Part shown: one piece after another, positions 54,417 through 63,261 of the stretch
Position numbering within the stretch: position 1 is the stretch's first letter
Layout: every line of letters starts with the position of its first letter
Source of the DNA: Saccharopolyspora ipomoeae
GTDB lineage: Bacteria > Actinomycetota > Actinomycetes > Mycobacteriales > Pseudonocardiaceae
Direction: 5' to 3'
Assembly: GCF_029952525.1 (NCBI RefSeq)
Contig: NZ_JASAOF010000011.1
Coordinates: 111,484 to 175,483, forward strand
Length of the DNA: 64,000 nucleotides
Translations under genes and position numbers: made by a program
The notes under the pieces: model-generated
Databases searched by the model: none
What the model was told of the DNA's origin: nothing
Seen by the model: the letters and a program-made list of their open reading frames with translations, nothing else

Positions 54417-54455
54417 CGTAGTCCTCGTCGGCTCATAGGGCAGCAAGAATACAAT

Positions 54456-54473
54456 CGAATATATAATATAGAG
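54456..54473. promoter_or_regulatory. AT box e (CitE-like lyase promoter)
   Basis: CGAATATATAATATAGAG, 85 bp upstream of the start at 54559; only A/T-rich stretch in this gap. Confidence 0.4.
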
Positions 54474-54558
54474 AACCTGGCGTCTTTGGCCGAGGCAGAA
54501 GACGGCACCGTGCGACGGGCGGAGACACCCGCCGTACTCCACGCAAGGAGGACCACCG

Positions 54559-55446
54559 TTGAAGCCGTATCGATCAATGCTCTTCGTCCCGGGACACAAA
54601 CCGACCTGGGCTGAGAAGGCCGTGTCCGCCGGGGCGGACGCGGTGATCCTCGACCTCGAGGACTCCGTGCCGCCCACGCACAAGGAAGAGGCGCGCAAGA
54701 CCGTTCAGGAGACGATCGGGCGCCTGGACGAGGCAGGTGTGGGCAGCGACGTTTGGGTGCGGCCGAACAGCTTCGACAGCGGACTGTTCGGTGCGGATGT
54801 CGAGAACGTCGTGGTTCCTGGACTTGCCGGCTTGTTCCTGCCCAAGGTGTTCACCTCGGAGGAGATCGTGCGGATCGATGCCGTCGTCTCCCACATCGAG
54901 GAGCGCGACGGGTTGGCACCGGGATCGATCGGCTTGATCGTCAGCTTCGAGACCGCGGTCTCGATGGCGCACTGCGAGGAGATCGCAGCGGCGAGCCCGC
55001 GGGTGTCGAGCCTGCTGGGCGCGACCGGTCCGAACGCCGACGTCGGGCGCGAGCTGGGCTTCGAGTTCACTGCGGAAGGCCTGGAGACCCTGTACCTGCG
55101 CAGCCGGATCATCCTCGCGGCCCGAGCCGCGGGCATTCACCACCCGGTCACGGGCGTCTGGCAGGACATCAAGGACCTCGACGGGTGCCGGCGCTTCATC
55201 GAGGATGGTCGTCGCCTGGGCTACCGGGGCATGGTCTGCATCCACCCGTCGCACGTCGCCATCGCCAACGAGGTCTTCACACCTTCACCCGAGACCGTCG
55301 ACTTCTACCGCCGCATGATCGCGGCTTACCGGGATGCGGAGAAGCAGGGCAGCTCGGCGGTCGACTTCGAGGGGCAGCACATCGACATCGCGCACGTGAA
55401 GACGGCTGAGGGCATCATCGAGCTGGCAGAATCGCTCGGGTTGTAA
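54559..55446 (+). CDS. HpcH/HpaI-type CoA-ester lyase (CitE/citramalyl-CoA lyase-like)
   Basis: The 295-residue TIM-barrel aldolase cleaves a 3-hydroxyacyl-CoA-like ester, e.g. citramalyl-CoA or malyl-CoA. Seen: YRSMLFVPGHKPTWAEKA, the acid site ADAVILDLEDSVPPTHKEEARK, WVRPNSFDS (Arg), LIVSFETAVSM with Glu, LLGATGPNADVGRE, and the C-terminal YRGMVCIHPSHVAIANEVFTPSPE. Unusual start: TTG at 54559 with AAGGAGG seven bases before; no ATG or GTG fits. With CaiB transferase and MaoC hydratase genes nearby it can form an itaconate-type module (transferase-hydratase-lyase), as in Ict-Ich-Ccl systems; inference. Confidence 0.88.
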   Translation: MKPYRSMLFVPGHKPTWAEKAVSAGADAVILDLEDSVPPTHKEEARKTVQETIGRLDEAGVGSDVWVRPNSFDSGLFGADVENVVVPGLAGLFLPKVFTSEEIVRIDAVVSHIEERDGLAPGSIGLIVSFETAVSMAHCEEIAAASPRVSSLLGATGPNADVGRELGFEFTAEGLETLYLRSRIILAARAAGIHHPVTGVWQDIKDLDGCRRFIEDGRRLGYRGMVCIHPSHVAIANEVFTPSPETVDFYRRMIAAYRDAEKQGSSAVDFEGQHIDIAHVKTAEGIIELAESLGL

Positions 55447-55453
55447 CCAAGGG

Positions 55454-55521
55454 CTCATCGAAAAGCGGAGATGGGGCGTGAGGCACACAGTGCTCACGCC
55501 CCATCTCCGCTTTTCGATGAG
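55454..55521. terminator. 29-bp perfect inverted repeat between convergent genes
   Basis: Arms 55454-55482 and 55493-55521 are perfect complements around a 10-base loop, located 8 bases after the lyase stop and 65 bases before the MaoC stop on the other strand. The outer part of each arm is A/T-tipped (CGAAAAG / CTTTTCG), so it can stop transcripts from both sides. Its length is well above usual terminators. Confidence 0.75.
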
Positions 55522-55585
55522 GAACGGTCGTTCAGGCTCAAGCAGGCCGTTCAACGACCGGACTCAGCAGGAGGGTGAGTCGGGT

Positions 55586-56038
55586 TCAGGACAGGAGGAC
55601 CAAGGACTCGGCCACGCAAGCCGGTTTGCTCGCCCCGTCGAGCTCGATGACATACCGGGTCGTCAGGGTGGCGCCGGCGGGCCCCTCCTGAAGGTCGATG
55701 AACGTGGCCTTGGCACGCACCGTCGATCCCGAGGGGACCGGAGAAGGGAACCGGGCCTTGTTGAGCCCGTAGTTGATCCTGGCGGTACCGAAATCGAGGT
55801 GGAAGAGCTGCTGGCCGAAGTGGGGGAGCAGCGAGAGGGTCAAGTAGCCGTGGGCGATGGTCGTGCCGAACGGGCCAGCGGCGGCTCGTTCGGGATCGAC
55901 GTGGATCCACTGGTGGTCACCGGTCGCGTCGGCGAAGGCTGTGATCCGTTCCTGGGTGACCACCAGTGGTGCTGTGGGTCCGAGCTCGACACCGAGCGCG
56001 GCTTTGACCTCGTTCAGCGAGGTGAAGGTGCGGGTCAT
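55586..56038 (-). CDS. MaoC-like enoyl-CoA hydratase
   Basis: The 150-residue single hot-dog protein hydrates trans-2-enoyl-CoA to (R)-3-hydroxyacyl-CoA. Seen: the hydratase-2 motif in FADATGDHQWIHVDPERA (Asp41, His46) and the GTTIAHGYLTLSLLP segment that follows it in family members. Last gene of a four-gene minus-strand operon (two acyl-CoA dehydrogenases, SDR, MaoC). Gap of 87 bp to the SDR gene. Confidence 0.88.
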   Translation of the reverse strand: MTRTFTSLNEVKAALGVELGPTAPLVVTQERITAFADATGDHQWIHVDPERAAAGPFGTTIAHGYLTLSLLPHFGQQLFHLDFGTARINYGLNKARFPSPVPSGSTVRAKATFIDLQEGPAGATLTTRYVIELDGASKPACVAESLVLLS

Positions 56039-56125
56039 TCTGTTGCCCTTTCAAGTTGAGGGCGCCGTGGTGCCCGGAGCGGGAACCTCGCGATTCGGTT
56101 TCTGCTGCGTCCGGGCACCACGCGC

Positions 56126-56872
56126 TCACATGAAGCGGCCGCCGGTGACTTCCAGCACCGTGCCGGTCATGTAGGAGGAGAGGTCGGAGGCGAGGAAGAG
56201 CGCGACGGAGGCGACCTCGGCGACCTCGCCGGCTCGCTTCATCGGGATCTCGTCCATCTTCTGGTCCCAGGCCTTCTGAGGCATCGCCTCGGTCATCGCC
56301 GTGCGGATGAGACCGGGCTGGATCGCGTTGACCCGGACGCCGTGGTGGGCCATCTCCTTGGCCGCAGCCTTGGTGAGGCCGACAATCCCTGCTTTGGCTG
56401 CGGAGTAGTTGGTCTGGCCGACCATTCCGACCTTGCCGGACAGCGAGGAGAGGTTGACGATGGTGCCGCGCTTGCACTCGCGCATCAGGGCCGAGGCCTT
56501 GCGGGTACCGTTCCAGGTGCCCTTCAGGTGGACGTTGACGACCTGGTCGAACTGCTCCTCGGTCATCGTGCGCATCGTGGCGTCGCGAGTGATGCCGGCG
56601 TTGTTGACCATGACGTCCGTCGGGCCGAAGCTCTCTTCAGCGGCCGCGAGAAGCGCGTCCACGTCTGACTCGGCGGTGACGTCGCAGCGGATGCCCCTGG
56701 CGACGTCGGGTCCGCCCAGCTGCTGAGCAGCGAGTTCGGCGGCGTCGCCGTTGAGGTCGGCGAGCACGACGCGGGCGCCCTCGGCGGTGAAGCGCTGTGC
56801 GATGGCGAGTCCGATGCCCTGCGCGCCTCCGGTGATCACCGCGGTGCGGCCCTCGAGCAGTGGCTGTGCCAT
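56126..56872 (-). CDS. Short-chain dehydrogenase/reductase (FabG-like)
   Basis: The 248-residue NAD(P)-dependent 3-ketoacyl/3-hydroxyacyl oxidoreductase shows GGAQGIG cofactor motif (15-21), VNNAG (89-93), catalytic Ser143, Tyr156 and Lys160 (NLSSLSG, YSAAK), and the C-terminal [19 protein letters not shown] typical of FabG. With the MaoC hydratase it forms an (R)-specific hydration/oxidation pair, an alternative to the (S)-specific crotonase/3HCDH route. Gap of 26 bp after the acyl-CoA dehydrogenase gene. Confidence 0.9.
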   Translation of the reverse strand: MAQPLLEGRTAVITGGAQGIGLAIAQRFTAEGARVVLADLNGDAAELAAQQLGGPDVARGIRCDVTAESDVDALLAAAEESFGPTDVMVNNAGITRDATMRTMTEEQFDQVVNVHLKGTWNGTRKASALMRECKRGTIVNLSSLSGKVGMVGQTNYSAAKAGIVGLTKAAAKEMAHHGVRVNAIQPGLIRTAMTEAMPQKAWDQKMDEIPMKRAGEVAEVASVALFLASDLSSYMTGTVLEVTGGRFM

Positions 56873-56898
56873 GTCAGTTCCTTTGCTGTGGTCGTCCG

Positions 56899-58047
56899 TC
56901 AGATCTTGTTCCGGTTGATCAGCTGTGCGGCGATCACGTTGCGCTGGATCTCGTTGGTCCCTTCACCGACGATCATCAGCGGTGCGTCGCGGAAGTAGCG
57001 TTCGACGTCGTACTCCTTGGAGTAGCCGTACCCGCCGTGGACTCGAATCGCGTCGAGCGCCACTTCCATGGCGGCCTCCGAGGCGTACAGCTTGGCCATT
57101 CCGGCCTCCATGTCGGAGCGCTCACCTGCATCGAGGCGTTCGGCCGCGTCGAGGGTGAGCAGCCTGGCGGCGCGCATCTTGGTGGCCATGTCGGCCAGCT
57201 GGTTGCCGACCGACTGGTGCTTCCAGATCGGCTTGCCGAACGACTCGCGTTCCTGGGAGTAGCGGACGGCGGCGTCGAGAGCGGCCTGCCCGACACCCAG
57301 GGCGCGGGAGGCGACCTGGATGCGCCCGACCTCCAGGCCGCGCATCATCTGGGACCAGCCTTGGTGGGCCGTGCCGCCGAGCACTGCGTCGCCTGGCACG
57401 TGCATCTCGTCGAAGACGAGCTCGCATGCCTCGACGCCGCGGTAGCCGAGCTTGGACAACTTCTTGGAGATGACGAGCCCATCGCCGGGTTCGACGAGCA
57501 GCACGCTCATGCCCTTGTGCGCGGGCTTGGCCGTGCTGTCGGTGATGCAGAGGAGGCCGATCAGGCCGGAGTGCGCGGCGTTGGAAATCCACGTCTTCGA
57601 ACCGGTGATCGACCAGCCGTCCCCGTCCGGTACGGCGTGCGTGCGCATCGCCTGCAGGTCACTTCCGCCACCGGGCTCGGTGAGGGCCATGGTCGCCCGG
57701 ATCGTTCCGTCGGCCATCTTGGGCAGGTAGCGCTCGCGTTGCTCCGGCGTGCCGAAGGTCTTGATCAGGTACGTGATCACCGAGTGCCCGCCGATCGCAC
57801 CGGCCAGGCTCATCCAACCGCGCGCGAGCTCTTCGGTGATCTGCGAGAAGCAAGCGGTGCTGACGTCGACTCCGCCGCTGTCAGCGGGTGCTAGCAGACC
57901 GAAGAACCCGAGCTGTTTCATCTCCTCGATGAACTCCGCGGGATAGATGTCGTCTTCTTCGAACTCACGGACCCGCGGGCGCACCCGCTCGTCGACGAAT
58001 TCCCGAACCAGGGCAACCATCTGCTGCTCGTCGGAACTGAGTCTCAT
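56899..58047 (-). CDS. Acyl-CoA dehydrogenase
   Basis: The 382-residue FAD enzyme introduces the alpha-beta double bond and passes electrons to ETF. Seen: [33 protein letters not shown] and [10 protein letters not shown] (FAD/substrate loops), [22 protein letters not shown], and [37 protein letters not shown] with the catalytic Glu of the EGT motif. Odd: VGEGTNEIQ instead of the common YEGTxEIQ. ATG 58047 is 28 bp after the preceding gene; longer open frame upstream is shadow. Confidence 0.9.
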   Translation of the reverse strand: MRLSSDEQQMVALVREFVDERVRPRVREFEEDDIYPAEFIEEMKQLGFFGLLAPADSGGVDVSTACFSQITEELARGWMSLAGAIGGHSVITYLIKTFGTPEQRERYLPKMADGTIRATMALTEPGGGSDLQAMRTHAVPDGDGWSITGSKTWISNAAHSGLIGLLCITDSTAKPAHKGMSVLLVEPGDGLVISKKLSKLGYRGVEACELVFDEMHVPGDAVLGGTAHQGWSQMMRGLEVGRIQVASRALGVGQAALDAAVRYSQERESFGKPIWKHQSVGNQLADMATKMRAARLLTLDAAERLDAGERSDMEAGMAKLYASEAAMEVALDAIRVHGGYGYSKEYDVERYFRDAPLMIVGEGTNEIQRNVIAAQLINRNKI

Positions 58048-58075
58048 CGGTTTCCTACTTTCGCCTGTCGAGTGT

Positions 58076-59245
58076 TCAGCCTGCTGCGCGTCGCTGTGCG
58101 TTGCGCACGAGCCCGCCGCCGATGATGAGCCTCTGGACCTCGCTGGTGCCTTCGTAGAGCCGGAGCAGCCGCGCGTCGCGGTAGATGCGCTCGACCGGGA
58201 CCTCGCGCATGTACCCGGTGCCACCGTGGACCTGGACCGCCAGGTCGGCGACCTTGGCGAGCATTTCGGTGCAGTAGAGCTTGGCGGCCGACGGTCCGAT
58301 GCGGGTGTCGGCACCGCTGACGTAGTTGCGCGCGGTCTCGCGCACCAGGGAGCGGCCGGCCAGGACACCGGTCTGCTGGTCGGCGAGCATTGCCTGCACG
58401 AGCTGGAACTCGCCGATCGCGTTTCCACCTTGGGTGGCCGAGGCAGCGTAGGCGACGGATTCGTCCAGGGCGCGTTGGGCGCTGCCGACGGCAAGGGCGG
58501 CGATGTGCACGCGGCCGCGGGCGAGGGAGGTCATGGCAGCGCGGTACCCGGCGTCTTCCGAGCCGCCCACCAGCGCTGAGCCGGGCACCCGCACACCGGA
58601 GAAGTGCACGTCCGCGGTCCAAGCGCCTTCCTGACCCATCTTCTGGTCCTTGGTTCCCACTTCGACACCGGGAGTGTTCGCGGGCACGAGGAAGACCGCG
58701 ATCCCTGTTCCGGAGTCGTCGGCCGGCCGCGTACGTGCGAAGACCACGAACAGGTCGGCGATCGGGGCATTGGTGATGAACCGCTTCTGCCCCTCGATCA
58801 CCCAGTCGTCACCATCGCGGACCGCGCTGGTGCGCAATCCCGCGGGGTTCGATCCGGCGCCCGGTTCGGTCAGTGCGAAGGAGGCCACCACCTCGCCGGA
58901 TGCGATTCGCTCGAGCCAGGTGGCCTTCTGCTCGTCGGTTCCGAAATTGACCAAGACCTGGCCGGCGATCCCGTTGTTGGTCCCGAACATCGACCGCAGA
59001 GCCAATGAGGTGTAGCCGAACTCGAACGCGAGCTCGACGTCCTGCGTGAGGTCCAGGCCGAGCCCGCCCCACTCCTGCGGGATCGCGTACCCGAACAGCC
59101 CCATCTCCTCGGCCTGCTTGCGCAGGTCGGAGGGGATGGCGTCGGCTTCCATGATCTCCTGCTCGCGCGGTACGACCTTCGATCGCACGAAGTCGCGCAC
59201 CAGAGCCAGGATTGGTTCGAAGTCCTCAGAACTGACTGCTGCCAT
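58076..59245 (-). CDS. Acyl-CoA dehydrogenase
   Basis: The 389-residue FAD dehydrogenase is a paralogue of the preceding one. Seen: FVRSKVVPREQEIMEADAIP, ASFALTEPGAGSNPAGLRTSA, RFITNAPIADLFVVFART, KMGQEGAWTADVHFSGVRVP, and VHGGTGYMREVPVERIYRDARLLRLYEGTSEVQRLIIGGGL with a standard YEGTSE catalytic Glu. First gene of the operon: ATG 59245 with an AT box (f) 24 bp upstream, facing box g and the MaoC gene at 59543. Confidence 0.9.
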   Translation of the reverse strand: MAAVSSEDFEPILALVRDFVRSKVVPREQEIMEADAIPSDLRKQAEEMGLFGYAIPQEWGGLGLDLTQDVELAFEFGYTSLALRSMFGTNNGIAGQVLVNFGTDEQKATWLERIASGEVVASFALTEPGAGSNPAGLRTSAVRDGDDWVIEGQKRFITNAPIADLFVVFARTRPADDSGTGIAVFLVPANTPGVEVGTKDQKMGQEGAWTADVHFSGVRVPGSALVGGSEDAGYRAAMTSLARGRVHIAALAVGSAQRALDESVAYAASATQGGNAIGEFQLVQAMLADQQTGVLAGRSLVRETARNYVSGADTRIGPSAAKLYCTEMLAKVADLAVQVHGGTGYMREVPVERIYRDARLLRLYEGTSEVQRLIIGGGLVRNAQRRAAG

Positions 59246-59269
59246 GCCTGTCACTATCGACGGGATCAA

Positions 59270-59292
59270 CGATAATGTAAAATATTTTATCG
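59270..59292. promoter_or_regulatory. AT box f (acyl-CoA dehydrogenase operon)
   Basis: CGATAA and TTATCG ends (perfect 6-base arms) around an 11-base A/T-rich centre TGTAAAATATT. 24 bp upstream of the start at 59245. Confidence 0.5.
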
Positions 59293-59404
59293 TGAACGTG
59301 CCTTGAGTCACACCGCTGCGGCTTGCCGGGGCGGGCGGGCAAGAGGCCGCCTGAGGTCGGCATGAGGCTCCGCGTTGCCGTTGACTGGACTGCGGCGCTA
59401 GGGT

Positions 59405-59422
59405 AAACATAATATATTGTTT
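59405..59422. promoter_or_regulatory. AT box g (MaoC/acyl-CoA dehydrogenase operon)
   Basis: AAACATAATATATTGTTT: AAACA/TGTTT arms around TAATATAT, and the 11-mer CATAATATATT of box d. 120 bp upstream of the start at 59543. Confidence 0.5.
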
Positions 59423-59542
59423 GCAAGGTTCAGTATCTGCACTCGATCTGGACCCCGCCGCGCCTCCGGGAGTCGGCGGAGCCGCGTTGGAGCGGGTCCC
59501 GTCATCACCCGGACTTCCACACGAACGCAAAGGACATCCGCC

Positions 59543-60016
59543 ATGCCCGGTCTTTACTTCGAGGAGTTCGAACCCGGTGCCGTCATCGAGCACGCGACGC
59601 GGCGCACCGTCACCGAGACTGACAACGTGCTGTTCAGCACGTTGACCTTGAACCTGGCGCCGCTGCACCTCGACGCCGAGTACAGCAAGAACAGCATCCA
59701 CGGGCAGCGGTTGGTCAACAGTCTGTTCATCCTGGGCCTGGTCTCCGGTGTCACCGTGCCCGACACCACGCAGGGGACGACGCTGGGCAACCTCGGGTTC
59801 GGCGAGGTCAAGTTCCCCAACCCGGTCTTCCACGGCGACACGATCCGCGCGCGCACCGAGATCGTGAGCAAGCGCGAATCCAAGAGCCGCACCGATTCAG
59901 GCATCGTGAACTTCCGCCACTACGGGATCAATCAGCGCGACGAGATCGTCTGCGACGCCTTGCGCGCCGGACTGATGATCAAGCGGTCCGCGGCTGAATC
60001 CGCAGCGGCCTCCTGA
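59543..60016 (+). CDS. MaoC-family acyl-CoA hydratase (itaconyl/mesaconyl-CoA hydratase-like)
   Basis: The 157-residue hot-dog protein resembles the mesaconyl/itaconyl-CoA hydratase group rather than the fatty-acyl one. Seen: YFEEFEPGAVIEHATRRTVTETDNVLFSTLTLNLAPLHLDAEYSK (family segment with LNxxPLHxD in place of GDxNPxH), FGQ-like HGQRLVNSLFILGLVSG, GTTLGNLGFGEVKFPNPVFHGDTI. ATG 59543 follows AAAGGA. Followed by an acyl-CoA dehydrogenase gene at 46 bp; the pair resembles the mycobacterial Rv2499c-FadE19 pairing near the CitE-like Rv2498c, known for itaconate/leucine metabolism, which fits the lyase at 54559. Confidence 0.85.
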   Translation: MPGLYFEEFEPGAVIEHATRRTVTETDNVLFSTLTLNLAPLHLDAEYSKNSIHGQRLVNSLFILGLVSGVTVPDTTQGTTLGNLGFGEVKFPNPVFHGDTIRARTEIVSKRESKSRTDSGIVNFRHYGINQRDEIVCDALRAGLMIKRSAAESAAAS

Positions 60017-60062
60017 CGTCGCAGGCAGGCCGACCCCAGTCGCGCAGAGCATAAGGAGAAAG

Positions 60063-61226
60063 ATGACTTCGCACGAAGAGAGCACCGTCGAGGTCGTGCG
60101 CAAGGCGACCCGTGAGCTGGCGCAGAAGTTCGACTACGAGTACTGGCTGGAGAAGGACCGCAAGCACGAATACCCCTGGGAGTTCGTGAAAGCCTTCGCC
60201 GATGGTGGCTGGCTCGGTGCGATGATCCCCGAGGAATACGGGGGCATCGGCCTCGGTCTGACCGAGTCAGCGGTCATGATGTCGGAGATCGCCGCCTCCG
60301 GTGCGGGGATGAGCGGCGGTTCCGCAGTCCACTTCTACGTGTTCCCGCCGGCTCCGATCCTCAAGCACGGCTCCGAGGAGATGAAGCGGGAGTGGCTGCC
60401 GAAACTCGCCAAGGGCGAGATCCTCATGGCGTTCGGCGTCACCGAACCAACGGCTGGTGTGGACACTTCCCGGATCACGACCAGGGCCGAGAAGATCAAC
60501 GGTGGCTGGTTGGTCAACGGGCAGAAGGTGTGGATCACCAATGCCCAGAACGCCCACAAGATCTTGCTGCTGGCACGCACGTCGCCGCGCCGCGAGGACA
60601 AGCCGCTGCACGGCATGACCCTGTTCTTCACCGACCTCAATCGTGAGCGGATCACCGTCCGGGAGATCGAGAAGCTGGGACGGGCGTCGATCGACTCCAA
60701 CGAGCTGTTCATCGACAACCTCGAGGTCAGCGATGATGAAGTCGTCGGTGAGGTGGACAAGGGCTTCTACTACCTGATCGACGGCCTGAACCCCGAGCGC
60801 GCCGTGGTCGGGATGGAGGGCATCGGTCTGGGTCGTGCCGCGCTGGAGCTGGCCACGAAGTACGCGGGGGACCGGGTCGTGTTCGACCGCCCGATCGGGA
60901 AGAACCAGGCGGTCGCCCACCCGCTCGCCGACTCGTGGATCCGACTGGAAGCCGCCGAGCTGATGGCGATGAAGGCCGCCGAGTTGTTCGACGCGGACCA
61001 GCCCTGTGGCCCCGAGTCGGCCGCGGCCAAGTTCCTCGGCGCTGAGGCGGGGTTCGAAGCGTGTGACCGAGCCCTGTCGACGCACGGTGGGTACGCCTAC
61101 GCGAAGGAGTACCACGTGGAGCGGCTGTGGCGGGAGGTCCGCCTGCTGCGCAATGCGCCGTTCTCCCAGGAGATGGTCCTCAACTACGTGTCCTCGAAGG
61201 TGCTGGGGCTTCCCCGGGCGTACTGA
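60063..61226 (+). CDS. Acyl-CoA dehydrogenase
   Basis: The 387-residue FAD enzyme shows MIPEEYGGIGLGLTE, MAFGVTEPTAGVDTSRITTRAEK, WITNAQNAHKILLLART, IEKLGRASIDSNELFIDNLEV and HGGYAYAKEYHVERLWREVRLLRNAPFSQEMVLNYVSSKVLGL. Odd: the region where other family members have YEGT-E reads LRNAPFSQEMV, so the catalytic base is not at the usual place. Such proteins resemble the isovaleryl/glutaryl or CaiA-like branch with the Glu elsewhere, or a non-dehydrogenating relative. Start ATG follows AAGGAGAAAG. Third acyl-CoA dehydrogenase within 5 kb, directly before etfB. Confidence 0.87.
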   Translation: MTSHEESTVEVVRKATRELAQKFDYEYWLEKDRKHEYPWEFVKAFADGGWLGAMIPEEYGGIGLGLTESAVMMSEIAASGAGMSGGSAVHFYVFPPAPILKHGSEEMKREWLPKLAKGEILMAFGVTEPTAGVDTSRITTRAEKINGGWLVNGQKVWITNAQNAHKILLLARTSPRREDKPLHGMTLFFTDLNRERITVREIEKLGRASIDSNELFIDNLEVSDDEVVGEVDKGFYYLIDGLNPERAVVGMEGIGLGRAALELATKYAGDRVVFDRPIGKNQAVAHPLADSWIRLEAAELMAMKAAELFDADQPCGPESAAAKFLGAEAGFEACDRALSTHGGYAYAKEYHVERLWREVRLLRNAPFSQEMVLNYVSSKVLGLPRAY

Positions 61227-61414
61227 CGGCGTGCTGCCGACGAGCTTCGGCCAGTTGCTGTCGCCGAGCTCGTCGGCTGCGTCATTTCCGGCTGATGTGG
61301 GCGGTGCTGCGGGCGAGGCCGGTGGAATCGGCGCAGTCGGAGTGGTTTCTCAGCCGTCGCAGCGCTGTCACGGCGCTCCTGATCAGGATCTTGCTAGAAG
61401 GGCATTTACTGGAA

Positions 61415-62197
61415 ATGAACGTTGTTGTGTTGGTTAAGCAGGTGCCCGACACGTATTCCGAGCGGAAGCTGTCTGCTGCGGATCACACGTTGGACCGCGA
61501 GTCGGCGGATGCCGTGTTGGATGAGATCAACGAGCGCGCCGTGGAGGAGGCGCTGTTGGTCAAGGAGGCTCAGGGCGGCGAAGTGACCGTCGTGTGCATG
61601 GGCCCGGATCGCGCCACGGATGCCATCCGCAAGGCGCTGTCGATGGGCGCCGACAAGGCGGTGCACCTCGCCGACGAGGCGCTGCACGGCACCGACGCGC
61701 CCGCCACCGCCAAGGCGCTGGCGAAGGTCATCGGCACCGTGGAGGGTGTCGACCTGGTCATCGCCGGCAACGAGGCGACCGACGGTCGCTCCGGTGCGGT
61801 GCCGGCGATGGTCGCCGAGGTGCTCGGCTGGCCGCAGCTGACCTTCTCGCGCAAGGTCTCCACCGACGGTTCCGCGGTGAAGGTCGAGCGCGAGACCGAC
61901 GCGGGCATCCTGACCGTCGAGGCCGGTCTGCCGGCCGTCGTGTCGGTCACCGAGAAGATCAACGAGCCGCGGTACCCGTCGTTCAAGGGCATCATGGCCG
62001 CGAAGAAGAAGCCGGTGACCGCGCTGTCGCTGGCCGATGCGGGGATCGACGCCTCCGAGGTGGGCCTGGCCAACGCCGGCTCCCAGGTCGTCGAGTCCGC
62101 ACCGAAGCCGCCGAAGTCCGGCGGTGTGAAGGTCACCGACGAGGGCGAAGGCGGCGTTGGCGTTGCCGAGTTCCTGGCCGGCGAGAAGCTGCTCTGA
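61415..62197 (+). CDS. etfB: Electron transfer flavoprotein, beta subunit
   Basis: The 260-residue subunit takes electrons from acyl-CoA dehydrogenases together with EtfA. Seen: NVVVLVKQVPDTYSERKLSAADHTLDRESADAVLDEINERAVEEALLVKE, the start of EtfB; VTVVCMGPDRATDAIRKALSMGADKAVHL (AMP-binding region), IAGNEATDGRSGAVPAMVAEVLGWPQ, and LPAVVSVTEKINEPRYPSFKGIMAAKKKP with the recognition loop for partner enzymes. ATG 61415 follows GGAA at short distance only; ribosome site is weak. 24 bp before etfA. Confidence 0.95.
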   Translation: MNVVVLVKQVPDTYSERKLSAADHTLDRESADAVLDEINERAVEEALLVKEAQGGEVTVVCMGPDRATDAIRKALSMGADKAVHLADEALHGTDAPATAKALAKVIGTVEGVDLVIAGNEATDGRSGAVPAMVAEVLGWPQLTFSRKVSTDGSAVKVERETDAGILTVEAGLPAVVSVTEKINEPRYPSFKGIMAAKKKPVTALSLADAGIDASEVGLANAGSQVVESAPKPPKSGGVKVTDEGEGGVGVAEFLAGEKLL

Positions 62198-62221
62198 CGA
62201 GGACTGCAAGGAGGAAAGATC

Positions 62222-63172
62222 ATGTCTGAAGTTCTGGTCCTCGTCGACCACGCTGCTGGTGAGGTCAAGAAGGTCACGCTGGAACTGCTCACGGCCGCCC
62301 GCCGGATTGGTTCACCGTCGGCCGTGGTGGTGGGCGAGCCGGGCACAGCGGACAAGCTCACTGCTGTTTTGGCCGAGTTTGGTGCCGAGAAGGTCTACGC
62401 GGCCGAGTCCGCCGAGGCCGCGGAGTTCTTGGTGACGCCGCAGGTCGACGTGCTGGCCGCGCTGGCGGGTTCGGCGAGCCCGGCGGCGGTGCTGGTGCCG
62501 GCGTCGGTGGACGGCAAGGAGGTCGCCGGTCGTTTGGCGATCCGCCTGGGTTCGGGTCTGCTGTCGGAGGTCGTGGACGTCGACGCCGACGGCGTTGCTT
62601 CGCACTCGCTGTTCGGTGGCACCTACGACGCCAAGGCGAAGGTCACCCAGGGCACCCCGGTGATCACCGTGCTGCCGGGCTCCATCGAGGCCGAGCAGGC
62701 CTCCGGTGCCGCGGCGGTCGAGCAGGTCGAGGTTCCGGCCGCCTCCGGTGCCAAGATCACGGGTCGGCAGCCGGCCGAGGCCGGCGACCGCCCGGAGCTC
62801 ACCGAGGCCAGCATCGTGGTCTCCGGTGGTCGTGGTGTCGGTTCGGCCGAGCAGTTCGAGGTCGTGGAGAAGCTGGCCGACACCCTCGGTGCCGCTGTGG
62901 GTGCCTCGCGTGCCGCGGTGGACTCGGGCTTCTACCCGCACCAGTTCCAGGTGGGGCAGACCGGTAAGACGGTCTCGCCGCAGCTCTACATCGCCCTGGG
63001 CATCTCCGGTGCGATCCAGCACCGGGCGGGCATGCAGACGTCCAAGACGATCGTCGCGGTGAACAAGGACCCGGAGGCGCCGATCTTCGAGATCGCCGAC
63101 TACGGCGTCGTGGGCGACCTGTTCAAGGTCGCCCCGCAGCTGGCCGACGAGGTCACCAAGCGCAAGGGCTGA
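62222..63172 (+). CDS. etfA: Electron transfer flavoprotein, alpha subunit
   Basis: The 316-residue subunit binds the FAD that passes electrons onward. Seen: [27 protein letters not shown], a middle [12 protein letters not shown], and the FAD domain [73 protein letters not shown] followed by [22 protein letters not shown], complete and typical. ATG 62222 follows AAGGAGGAAAGATC. A hairpin terminator candidate separates it from etfD. Confidence 0.96.
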   Translation: MSEVLVLVDHAAGEVKKVTLELLTAARRIGSPSAVVVGEPGTADKLTAVLAEFGAEKVYAAESAEAAEFLVTPQVDVLAALAGSASPAAVLVPASVDGKEVAGRLAIRLGSGLLSEVVDVDADGVASHSLFGGTYDAKAKVTQGTPVITVLPGSIEAEQASGAAAVEQVEVPAASGAKITGRQPAEAGDRPELTEASIVVSGGRGVGSAEQFEVVEKLADTLGAAVGASRAAVDSGFYPHQFQVGQTGKTVSPQLYIALGISGAIQHRAGMQTSKTIVAVNKDPEAPIFEIADYGVVGDLFKVAPQLADEVTKRKG

Positions 63173-63190
63173 AGGCCTCTCCCTGTTCTC

Positions 63191-63227
63191 GGCGTGCCTG
63201 CGTTTCGTGGGTGGGCGCAGGCACGCC
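63191..63227 (+). terminator. Hairpin between etfA and etfD
   Basis: Perfect 12-base arms GGCGTGCCTGCG / CGCAGGCACGCC around a 13-base loop, 18 bases after the etfA stop; no T-tract, so it may attenuate rather than stop. Confidence 0.6.
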
Positions 63228-63261
63228 GGAATCTCGAACCACTCAGTGAAGGACCGTGAGC

